DNA of 64,000 bases. Origin: Cristatella mucedo (taxonomy: Eukaryota; Bryozoa; Phylactolaemata; Cristatellidae). The DNA is taken from assembly GCA_009760855.2 (NCBI GenBank), contig WPIO01000013.1, positions 2,616,501-2,680,500 on the forward strand, given 5' to 3'. The notes beneath the pieces were generated by a model. The model was not told the DNA's origin, did no database searches, and worked only from the letters and a program-made list of their open reading frames with translations. Every line of letters starts with the position of its first letter. The stretch's first letter is position 1. Below are positions 21,386 through 64,000 of the stretch, piece by piece. Made by a program: the position numbers and the translations under genes.

Positions 21386-22026
21386 TTCGCAGCCAGCTTG
21401 GGTGGAATTATGCTACTATCCTATCAGGCCCGAAGGGTCAGTCTATTTCGGACTGAGAGGTTAACAGCTGACCAGACTAGAGTGCAGGGAGAGCCAGCCA
21501 CACACTACACGGTCTCGAAGGAAAGACATACCGGAAGCGTGCGCGTTGGGTGTACGGACAAAAAAATCCTGCGAGTTCGGGCTCGTTCGTGCAATACCGA
21601 AAGCTACGGACGACCGTTTGCCGAGTAAGCCAGTAAACTGCACGCTTACGAAGACCGCGGGGAACTAGCGGAAGTCGGGTTACTTAGCTTTGTGGGAAAA
21701 CCTCATTTCCGGCTTGTGCTGCGGGTCAAGGCTTCCCGCAGACTTGCTGTTTTATCGTAAATGTGTACTCCTAGAAAAAGAGTCGCGCGCGCACACAAAC
21801 ACACGCGCGCGCGCGCTCATATATATTTACATATAAGATTTAATTAAATATTTAATGTGCATATATGCACCAGCCGATACGAACAACCGCGAATTTCAAG
21901 GTAAAGATGGATATTAGCGGTAGGCTTACGTACAGTCGACACCGCTTATAAGAATACGCTGGGGCCAGCGTATAGACGTTCTTAGATGCGAAGTATTCTT
22001 ATAAGCGGAGTAAAACTAATTTTGGA
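21386..22026. other. Upstream flank of GTF2H1
   Basis: Probable 5' UTR and promoter region, but no TATA or Inr element can be fixed. A CG/CA-alternating stretch lies near 21786-21820. Confidence 0.4.
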
Positions 22027-22165
22027 TAACAATAATAAAAATAATGCATTTGTTAAAACGCCCTCAAAGAACTCAATCTCTTTCTAGGCGCTTTACAATT
22101 GCTGCAAAGGAAGCGCGATCGAATGGTTAGTGGTAGCATGTTCAGCTGTGTCGGTTTCCGTACAT
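22027..22165 (-). mobile_element. LINE 3'-end fragment
   Basis: (AAT)n, then the conserved hairpin region and the GCTGCAAAGGAAGCGCGATCG segment in reverse orientation. Non-coding. Confidence 0.82.
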
Positions 22166-22334
22166 GATTTTCACAAGCACTTTGGTTATCGGAAGGATGC
22201 TGCAACGGACTATGAAATGTGTGTGAGAGCACTCGGTGTGCCGCGGCAAAGCGGATAAAATCTGAGACGCAGAACTGCTATTCTTGTAAGCGGAGTATTC
22301 CTATATACGATATTATAAATAAATACTACATGAT

Positions 22335-22492
22335 TTAACAACATCTTTTTTAAAACGACAGAAGAGCCTTGACGGCTATCACCACCGCTTGCAGTGGCAA
22401 TATACGATTTCCCACCGCAGGATTCGAACCCACGACCTAGGGAATGAGGTCGTGAAAAGCAACCGCCTTACCTAGTGTGCTATCTTGTACGC
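22335..22492 (-). mobile_element. tRNA-derived SINE, family A
   Basis: Reverse copy with GATTCGAACCCACGACCTAG B box and GCAACCGCCTTACCTAGTGT A-box region. Confidence 0.85.
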
Positions 22493-23021
22493 GGAGTAGA
22501 CTGTACACACCTACATGAGATCTGACCTAAGCATATCAGACTGAGCTAGGCAGGGGGCAAGGCCAGAGTAATAATATCAATATTGAATCTCAATCGGCGA
22601 ATAATCTCACTTATCATCATTGTCTAAAGATAGCTTTGACGTGCGTGCGCGTTACTAGTCAAAACACTTGAGTTTTTTAGGCTCATGGAATGGTCCGCTG
22701 AAATGGCCGCCGCGGGAGTGCGAGTTGACATTCAGGAGTTTAAGTACAACTGTGTCGCTGTCACTCGCGCCTTCCGCCCTCGCGCATGGGAAGGGATGAG
22801 CACTTGTGCTTTGAGGCCACGCTGAGAGCCTCGTCGGGCGGCGCGCAGATCCGTGGCATTTTTCTCTCTCGGAGACCGTGCCCTAGACAGGCTGGTGAAG
22901 CTACCGGCTGCCGAGGCCGACCGGCTGGAGGCGAGCCGGTCGGCTTCCGCAAGCTTTCCGTCGGTCTTACGAAAGGGCCGTATAGTATTTTTAGATTTTT
23001 GTAAACGGCTTATTCCTTTGG

Positions 23022-23155
23022 TTTGGCCCAGTGGTTAAGGTGCTCGCCCCTACCAAGGTTTGACCGAGGTCGTGGGCTCGAGCCCCGCGGCATACGTTAA
23101 GCGCCTGAATAGAGATTTATGTTCCCTTAGGACGCTATACAAATGAATTGTTTTA
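23022..23155 (+). mobile_element. tRNA-derived SINE, family B, with a LINE-like tail
   Basis: Head TGGCCCAGTGGTTAAGGTGC and B box GGGCTCGAGCCCC, then tail AAGCGCCTGAATAGAGATTT, TAGGACGCTATACAAATGAA. The tail resembles the main LINE 3' hairpin. Confidence 0.85.
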
Positions 23156-23510
23156 ATTTAAAGATACGTCTAAAGCGGTGTCACGACTGCAATCGCCATC
23201 GGTGCCGAGCTTCGTGCTCTCCATATGAGAATACCAACTTATTTTCGGGACAGTGCTCAAAAGGTTTTTCTGACAGCTGGCGGCGGGCTCGGAGCTTCAA
23301 ATCTCACCGAAAAACAGTGTGACAATTTTTCAGACGGGTTAAACAGCGCCGCTTCAATGGTGAGCAACCGCGGGAATGTCTTCGCATGAGACCTTCACCT
23401 TCGCTTGGCGACGAATGGCATTCCGGAGGAGCTTTTTCATCGCTCTGCGTTCGGCGTTTCGAGATCCGTCTCTCTCTCCTCTCTTCTATCTTTCTCTATC
23501 TCCATCTCCA

Positions 23511-23632
<122 letters not shown>

Positions 23633-23734
23633 ACACCCTTGAGGCATGTAGTGCCTAAATCTGTACTTTGATGACACCAAACTCTCTCAAATTGAATGAC
23701 GACAAAACCAAGTTAACAGTTAGTATCAATAATA

Positions 23735-24560
23735 ATAATAATAATAATGCGTAGATTGCAAAGCGCGCCGAGAGAACTGAAATCTCTGCCCAGGTGCTTT
23801 ACAGCTCGCTGCAAGAGTATCGATACCTAGGGGTAGTGATGTTCACGACATCGAGCGTACAAAAGCAAACGTAAGTAACGTGCTCATGCCGGCCAGAAAA
23901 AGCAATACTCGCGGCCACCATTTGGTAAGACCTGAAGCTCGTACGCACAGTAAACGGTGCGCAGGTACCGATAGAAACCACAACGGAATAAAAAGTTCAC
24001 TGAGGCAAAGGAAGAGCATATGCGTCTTTGAGTGAGACTTTTAAAAGACGCAAGGCCATTGCAGGTAGTGACCGTAGTCGGCGGAAGTGAGTTCCACACT
24101 TTCGGTGCATACGAGCTGTAGGTCCGATCACCAAAATATTTCAACATAGTGCGAGAGGTGGTGAGATGACTTAATCACTTAGCGCTGACGAGTGGCTGCT
24201 GCGACAGCACGTAACTGAAGAAGCGATGACGTCGGCGGATAGGTCAGGCTGGTGAGAGAACGCCAAGTGGCACACACACACACACACGCGCGCGCGCGCA
24301 CACACACACACACACACACATATATATGGCAGAGTGGGGATCTTGAAATAGATTCGATGCTCGATAGGGGGAGCCTGTGAGTCTCCGACAGATGTAGTTT
24401 GATGTGGTAGCCATGTCTTTGACTACACACCGGACGAGCGAACAAGTTTTTCACCAGTTGCAAACCATCAAGGACACAGGCTTGGAGTTCTGAATAGAGT
24501 GAATGGTAATAGTATAGGCGCGACGTCGCAGACGCATGACTAGTTATGGGCAGACCTAGC
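23735..24560 (-). mobile_element. Second LINE family, RT C-terminal relic and tail
   Basis: It contains YSSYAPKVWNSLPPTTVT and downstream sequence of a LINE related to but distinct from the main family. The 3' tail has the same hairpin type (AAAGCGCGCCGAGAGAACTG). A (CA)n/(CG)n/(TA)n tract at about 24273-24330 interrupts it. Confidence 0.75.
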
Positions 24561-24871
24561 AAGGACTCACAAACTGGAAAGTCATACCCTCAAAATGGAC
24601 GCAGCAAGCCTTCCTCATGTAGCCCCTGCACGAAATCTCGGTGCCCGATTCTAAATTACTGCCCGCTACATGACCAAAGCACCTAACATAATAAACATAT
24701 CCGTTGCTCGGGTATTGTTACGGCATCCTTCAAAGAGGCTATTGCTAGGCCACTTGTTAAGACGTCAACTCTAGACCAGGAGAATTTACAACAATTTCTA
24801 TTCGACTTCCAAATGCAGTTACTTTTAAAGACACGGGACTAGTGACAGACCAGCTAACTCTTATGACATAA

Positions 24872-26394
24872 TGTAGCGCCCTGCTGGCCTTGGCTGAATT
24901 TCAGCGAAAACAAGAGCTGTTCGGAGGCGGGCTAGAACTCCTTTGTCCTGGAGCAGTGAGCCAGAGAGGAGCGTCAGTGCGGTTAGAGAGGAAGCGCTTA
25001 AGAGCAAGCCAGGAAGCTCTCTGACCAGCGGTGGCGAGTCGGCCTTTAGAATTGGTCCGATACCCGCGGGAGCTGCTGATTGATGCTGGCTGGCCTGTCA
25101 ACCTTCGCCATCACTCTGTCCAAAAAGAATCGTCTGGAACCCATTCGCCATTCAAGCTGGACAGAGGGGACATTCCAGTGGCCTAGTGCCGGTATTAATT
25201 CCTTACCGTAATGGGCCCTGGTGTCGGGCCCAATACCACTAAGCTCTTGCCCCATTGTCTCAGCTAAGTATTTAAGAGTCGAGCGACGCTCGCTCTGGGT
25301 CTTTAGTATCTTCGTGTCTTTGGTCCGGCTCTGCGCTTCGACGCCGTCGGGCACTCGTTTCTCTGAAAGCGAGGGAGGAGGGCGGGCTGTCAGCCGGCGA
25401 TTGACGGAACAGGACGAGACAGCGCTAGGAGGATTCGGTGGACCCCACCGAATACGGTCGTATCGCGCCCGAGCTGGCATTTTGTGATTCTTTTGTGTTT
25501 TGTGTGTGCGCGCTAGCACGTGGTCTCGGCATAGGGATTTGCCGGTGCGAGCTAGGCGTAGTTGACGTGTGTGGAGCCCTAGTTCTCCGGTTAGGGTTTA
25601 GGCTCCAGTTTGAGCTCCGTCTATTTGGGTCGTCCCCATTATAGATGTAAGTAGCGTAAGTGTGGAGACGTGTTTTCTGCGCAAGAGTTCTTGAGGTGGC
25701 GTGTGTGGAGTATTCCTGCAACACTGGTGGAAACCGAGACCTAGTTCTCCGGTCAGGGTTTAGGCTCTGGTTCGGGCTCCGTCTATTTGGGTCGTTTCCC
25801 ATTATACACGTAAGCAGCCCCAGTGTGGAGAAGTGTTCCCTCCACAAGAGTGCTTGAGGTTGGCGTGTGTGGAGTATTCCTGCCGCACTAGTGGAAACCG
25901 AGTTCTAGTTCTCCGGTCAGGGCTTAGGCTCGGGTTCGCGCTTCAGTGTGGAAAAGTATTCCCTCCGCAAGAGTGCTTAAGTTGGCGTGTTTGGGGTATT
26001 CCTTCCGCACAGGTGGAAACGAAGTCCTAGTTCTCCGGTTAGGGTTTAGGCTCCGGTTCGCGCTCAGTGTGGAGAAGTATTCCCTCCGCAAGAGTGTTGG
26101 TGCTGTTGAGAACGTGCGAGGAGTGTGGAGATAAAGCTGAACTAGACGCGCAGCGACTTTGTGCGCTTGCGAATAAAGTTCAGTAAAATCCCCAATTTCT
26201 GTGTCTCGCTTTCCAATTCACGCCACGGACTCACGACCCCCTTCATTAACGGTAAGCAGGTCAGCGCCAGAAACGCTCGTTTCATGGCGACTAGCTTATT
26301 GCGCGTAGGCGCGCACCGAACGGCATTAGGTGCTAGGCTACGCCGCTAGGTAAGCGGCAGGTCAAGCCTACCCTGCCGAGCCATCGGCGTTACA
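24872..26394 (+). mobile_element. Solo LTR of an LTR retrotransposon (1,523 bp)
   Basis: It starts TGTAGCGCC and ends GGCGTTACA, imperfect inverted TG...CA termini, and is flanked by ATAA on both sides (24868-24871 and 26395-26398), a 4-bp target-site duplication. A TATTTAAG box lies near 25266 and AATAAA at 26172-26177, giving plus orientation. About four tandem units lie at 25581-26110. There is no internal coding region or second LTR, so it is probably the product of LTR-LTR recombination. Confidence 0.85.
25581..26110 (+). repeat. Tandem repeat inside the LTR, four units of about 162, 163, 123 and ~80 bp
   Basis: Each unit starts AGTTCTCCGGT(T/C)AGGG (25581, 25743, 25906, 26029) and includes GTGTGGAGTATTCCTGC-like sequence. 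The later units are shortened. Such repeats in an LTR often lie in U3/R. Confidence 0.85.
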
Positions 26395-26614
26395 ATAACT
26401 TCTAACCTCACAAGGCATTCCAGTTTTTAGAGTCAATCACTCTACAATCAGCTCTGCCTCTAGTGCATGGCGACCTTTTCAGTAATGCCGACACCAGTAG
26501 CCTCTGCTGGATCTCTGGCCAGCATTCGATACCATGGATCAACAAGCCATTCTTTTCGGACCTATTAATGATCCGGTACTAATCATTACTAGCTCGCCTA
26601 ATCGTCATCTGTGG

Positions 26615-26804
26615 CAGCGGTTTTCAGCCTTCCTAATGCCGCGACCCTTTGATACAGTTCCTCTTGTTTTGTTGCGACCCCCAGCCATAAAATTATTGCG
26701 TGCAAAATGTGGAAATGCGTGTTTTCCGATGGTCTTAGGCGCGACCCCTGCGAAGGGTCGTTCGATCCCCCAAAGGGTCGCGACCCGCAGGGTGAGCACC
26801 GCTG
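26615..26804. mobile_element. Short non-autonomous hAT-like element (MITE)
   Basis: The left end CAGCGGTTTTCAGCC...CGCGACCC mirrors the right end GGGTCGCGACCCGCAGGG...ACCGCTG, the terminal pattern of hAT/Charlie-type elements. It is 190 bp with no transposase. Flanking 8-mers ATCTGTGG and ACCTAAAG match at only four positions, so the target duplication is degraded or the edges are slightly off. Confidence 0.65.
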
Positions 26805-27289
26805 ACCTAAAGCGTCGCTGGTATCGTAGGCACCGATGCGCTGCAATGGTCGAGCTCCTATCTCAATGAGAGATTTTACAGCCTAGATGTCAACGGCCAA
26901 CAGTCACGAGATGAGCCGTGAGCCGTTAATCTAGGGGTCAGACTCCTGGATCTGTTCCAGTTCTTCTCCTTTTCCCTATGTATGCGATCGCTGCCATTTG
27001 ATGATATCAGTAATGGTTCGATGGATGAGTCATGGCCTGCTGCAGAGGCATTAGGCAGCTGTGAAGGGGGACGCTGAGGCTGTACAGTTTATGCGAACAG
27101 CAAACGAAACACGAGCACTTTGGTGGTAAGCTTCACCAGAACGTACATTTCTTCGGCGGACCAGCACGCTACCGCTCAGCCAGTGCAGCCCTGGCAGCAG
27201 CTGCCTTGTCCCTCTGCAGCTCTGCCAGCTCACCCCTCATTGGAAAAGCTGTCGTTAAGTCAGAACTAAGAGCCTAATCCTCACAATCA

Positions 27290-27560
27290 CTAGCGTATCT
27301 CTTAAAAGAGTCTTTGCACTAAATCTGGATGTCCTGGATCCAAAATGACCTTTCATTAGATAACCACGTCAGCTCCTCAGTCAAGTCAGCCTGCTTAACG
27401 CTAATACAGATTGCAAAACGTTGGGCTGGCTTAGATAAGGTTTCCACAGCCAAGCTGGTCCGTGTATTTGCGAGTGTGAGGCTTTCTGCCTGTGCAATAT
27501 GACGCTTACATTTGGTTGGTCAGCTAAGAGCGTGATCATTCAGAGTTCGAACTGTCATCC
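27290..27560 (+). mobile_element. Decayed LINE RT fragment
   Basis: Broken frames still read LNLDVLDP, QVSLLNANTDCKTLGW and similar, in the order of the family blocks NLGVxLDPxLSF and CFFxLRNI. Heavily mutated. Confidence 0.55.
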
Positions 27561-28574
27561 GAGACCTATGATGATAATAATTTTGTAGTGCGAACTCAAT
27601 TTCTAGGCACTGTACATTGCTGTAGGGGAAGTATGTGAAAGGATCCTAAAATACCCGAGGCAATTCTGCCTCTGCCTGCAGACCCTTTTATTTATAAGGC
27701 GTCTGGCACATGGATGAATGATCTCCACTGGCCACCCCACTGAGCGGTAAATTCATTTCAAAACTCGTCCGGCAATCTAAAAATGTCGCTAGGATCAGGC
27801 ACCGATTCCATCTCACCAGCTTGATGCAAACATGTGCAACTGCCAGGTCTCTCAGGTCCGTAGGGTCCCGTCAGCTACCTCAAGACGGTCGGAGACTGGT
27901 AAACGTTCGCCCACCGAGCTGCCTCGCTCTGTAATTCTGTAAAAGCGTCCGTGGAGTTCTTTAAAGGCGTCCGCGAGGCATTGACCCCGACGAGCTTTCA
28001 AGATTAGTTTAAATGCCTAGCTCTAGGGCGCTGTGTTGTGTCGCTGATGCAGCGTAGCGGCTCCGGTATTCAGATCTTTCCGAATTAAACGCTGCTACCA
28101 TAACATGTGCTTGAGATAACTCCCAGCCATAGCCAGTGCTGAACTCACAGCAGCCAGCCACGTGACCGACCAAATGCTGGCTAAACTAGCGCTTGGAAGT
28201 CGCTAAGGAGTCCTAAAAGCAGCTACGATGCAAGCAGGAGCGTCGATGCTAGGCGACCGTGAGATATATCAATATTTCCCACGCGACACAAATACGTCTA
28301 TGTGCGTTCTGGTGGCAGTGTATTCCCCAGCTCGAAAGGCCTCACACCCGCGCTGGCTCGAGAAACGCTCACAGAAAAGTGGCAGGACAACTTGACTAGT
28401 CATCACTTCGTAGACCCTTTTTACAAGATGTAAGCCAGACTATGGATTGGATAATTGGCAATTCAGCGACTGTGCATCATCTCTACCAACAAGCCTACAC
28501 CAGCGGTAAATTGTCGTTGCAGAATTCTTCCGAAAACCGAAGTTCTTGCAACATCGTATACGGAAACGATACAG

Positions 28575-28697
28575 CTAAGAACTGTTTACTCACCATTCAA
28601 TTGCATTTCCCTTTGCAGCACATGTAAACCGCCTAGAGAGAGATTGAGTTCTCTGAGGGCGCTTTATCAAGTGCATTATTATTATTATTATTATTAT
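28575..28697 (+). mobile_element. LINE 3' end with (ATT)n tail
   Basis: CCCTTTGCAGCACATGTAAA, then the hairpin region CGCCTAGAGAGAGATTGAGT...GGGCGCTTTATCAAGTGC and seven ATT units. Confidence 0.85.
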
Positions 28698-28756
28698 AAA
28701 TCACGGAAAACTCACCTTCGCCTGAACGTCCTGGAGCATACGAGGAACTCGAAAAA

Positions 28757-29060
28757 GGCCTAATTACCAAAATATTTCAGTTTGGTGCCAGAAACGTTGT
28801 GACCAAATGCTGAGAAGCAAGGCTGGCGCGAGAGCACTTGACTAGAGAAGCAAGGTCGGATAAGAAGTCTGGTGCTAGCAAGTAAAATGACCTGCATGTC
28901 TCCAGAGCGACAAAGGTGTTGCCCATAAAATCCTCAAGCTTCAGTAAGTTATTGACCATCTAAGTACGTATGTCGTAGATGCAGGCTGCAAGGTAGGTGA
29001 TCGAAGAACGAAATGTCTGATTAAACAGATTGAAATCACAGTTGGACTAATAGTCGTGGC
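28757..29060 (-). mobile_element. Second LINE family fragment
   Basis: Minus-strand frame reads LLAPDFLSDLASLVKCSRAS and AGLASQHLV-type sequence, related to the copy near 60.4 kb. Truncated at both ends. Confidence 0.6.
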
Positions 29061-29184
29061 CAGAATATAAACTGACATGAACAGATTAGACCGTTCTGTT
29101 TATCATCGATCGTTTTTGCTAGCCTTTATGTCCAACATTCCTTAAATATTATTAAGCCTCTATAAATATGCCCAAAATTCCTTC

Positions 29185-29290
29185 ATAATATATAATAATA
29201 GCAATGCATTTGATAAAGCGCTCAGATAACTCAAATCTCTGCCTAGGCACTTTACATTTCTGCAAAGGAAGCACGATCGAATGGTATCCA
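29185..29290 (-). mobile_element. LINE 3'-end fragment
   Basis: ATAATAATAGCAATGCATTT followed by the family hairpin in reverse orientation. Confidence 0.78.
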
Positions 29291-29497
29291 TTTATAAAAA
29301 TAGCAGATTCAGGAACCTCATTTCTATAGCTGCAGCTCCTTAGTGACTTTCACCAGAGCCTCTGGCAATAAAGAATTTCAGGCTGACCTCGAACGCCGCC
29401 TAGGTCGCGAAGGCAAGTACCTTACTACTGGTGGAAGACAATCACCGAGGTCATCATGCCGATTCTTTGTTTTAGCATGATAGCAGATAATACTAAT

Positions 29498-29658
29498 ATT
29501 AGCTGATTTAACAGCCTCATTTGAAAAGCGGCATGAGCATTAAGGCTATCACCACCACTTGCAGTTGGAAATGAAGGATCGCCCACTACAGGATTCGAAC
29601 CCACGACCTCGGTCGTGACGAGCAAGCATCTTCCTTACCTCCCGGGCTATCACAGCCC
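29498..29658 (-). mobile_element. tRNA-derived SINE, family A
   Basis: AGCTGATTTAACAGCCTCAT tail, GGATTCGAACCCACGACCTC B box and CTTACCTCCCGGGCTATCAC head in reverse. Confidence 0.85.
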
Positions 29659-30431
29659 TGTAGATAACACCCTTCAATCATTTAGAATAAGGGTCTTCTA
29701 TTAAATCTCAGTGCTTAGTCGCTTAGCTACTCCAAGTACAAAGACGGTAGGAAATTGCAATCAAGGCAGAATGACAAGTGCAACAAGCAGCGACTGATTC
29801 GACCAGTCAATAACAACAATGCATCAAGCTGGCAATTTGGATGATGAAGTTCTGAAAGTAATTGAACGGAATACACGTTCTAGTGCCTGTCCAGAAGAGC
29901 ACCTCATATATTTACACGTCTTGAAATAAAATTTCATACACAAATTATGCAGTTAGCTGACATGTTTTTGAGTACATTTACTTGCATATACAAGATCAAT
30001 CTAATTTATTAGTCTACACGCGATGCGCAACAGAAAACCACAGCATATTCATAAAAGTTGACAGGGAGATCATTGCATTGGCAAGCAGTAATTAATAAGA
30101 ATATAAAAGCAAACGCATTTGCCACGAAACTTCCTGCACATGCAGAAATTAAGGCTGGCGGACTTTCCTAACCGTGACCCACGTGATCATTTGCTGTTTC
30201 CAGCTTCAAGTAATGATCCGGCAAGAGGCCACGGCAATCGTTAGGACTTTAATCCGATGTCATCACACCGACACGCCGGGACATGTGGCCCATGTACTGC
30301 CATTCGAGCATTATAGCTGCCGCCCACAGGTAGGCTCCGTTTTGCTATTACCATTATGCACACAGTTAGTTCTAAGTAATAGGTCCACCGGCATTCTTCG
30401 GAATAAGCAAGACAAGTATAATACAAGTTTA
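29659..30431. other. Region downstream of SZT2, probably 3' UTR and flank
   Basis: AT-richer sequence without a recognisable gene. A plus-strand open stretch at 30174-30494 is antisense to the terminal exon and flank. Confidence 0.45.
30005..30010 (-). terminator. Candidate polyadenylation signal for SZT2
   Basis: AATAAA on the minus strand about 425 nt past the SZT2 stop. Motif match only. Confidence 0.4.

Positions 30432-64000
<33,569 letters not shown>

Noticed and set aside
25581-26110. CRISPR-like array
   Set aside because: The units are long, adjacent and similar throughout, without unique spacers, and lie inside an LTR of a eukaryotic genome.

Overview
This is animal nuclear DNA, most likely from an invertebrate. 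Open reading frames are short and broken by GT/GC-AG introns. Dinucleotide tracts are abundant, and many degraded CR1/L2/Rex1-type LINEs and tRNA-derived SINEs are present. SZT2 (a KICSTOR subunit) is a metazoan gene, but the phylum cannot be fixed from the sequence alone.

Two conserved protein-coding genes lie head-to-tail on the minus strand. GTF2H1 (TFIIH subunit p62) appears complete, with 11 phase-compatible coding exons between 21385 and 7812 (about 578 aa). SZT2 enters at the right edge, already in mid-gene, and can be followed through 32 phase-compatible exons from 64000 to a stop at 30432 (about 1,797 aa, roughly the C-terminal half). TFIIH acts in transcription initiation and nucleotide excision repair. 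SZT2 acts in nutrient-dependent repression of mTORC1. Nothing suggests the two are functionally linked.

Layout: 1-7.8 kb is repeat-rich (LINE and SINE copies and one unidentified insertion) and includes the probable GTF2H1 3' UTR. 7.8-21.4 kb is GTF2H1; its introns hold a LINE reverse-transcriptase ORF, a second truncated LINE, a 19-bp minisatellite and a ~1 kb near-identical inverted duplication that copies exon 5. 21.4-30.4 kb is intergenic and filled with LINE fragments, a 1.5 kb solo LTR with target-site duplication and a hAT-like MITE. 30.4-64 kb is SZT2, whose introns carry long (CT)n tracts in the sense strand, nested LINEs, SINEs and one intron made almost entirely of LINE sequence.

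The observations most worth following are the inverted exon-5 duplication, the LINE-derived SZT2 intron 13, the 3' tail shared by one SINE family and the resident LINE, and two GC-AG introns fixed by reading frame. I found no CRISPR array, operon, rRNA or convincing functional tRNA gene. I saw no clear candidate for a wholly new biological system. Homology statements rest on remembered family sequences, not on a database search.
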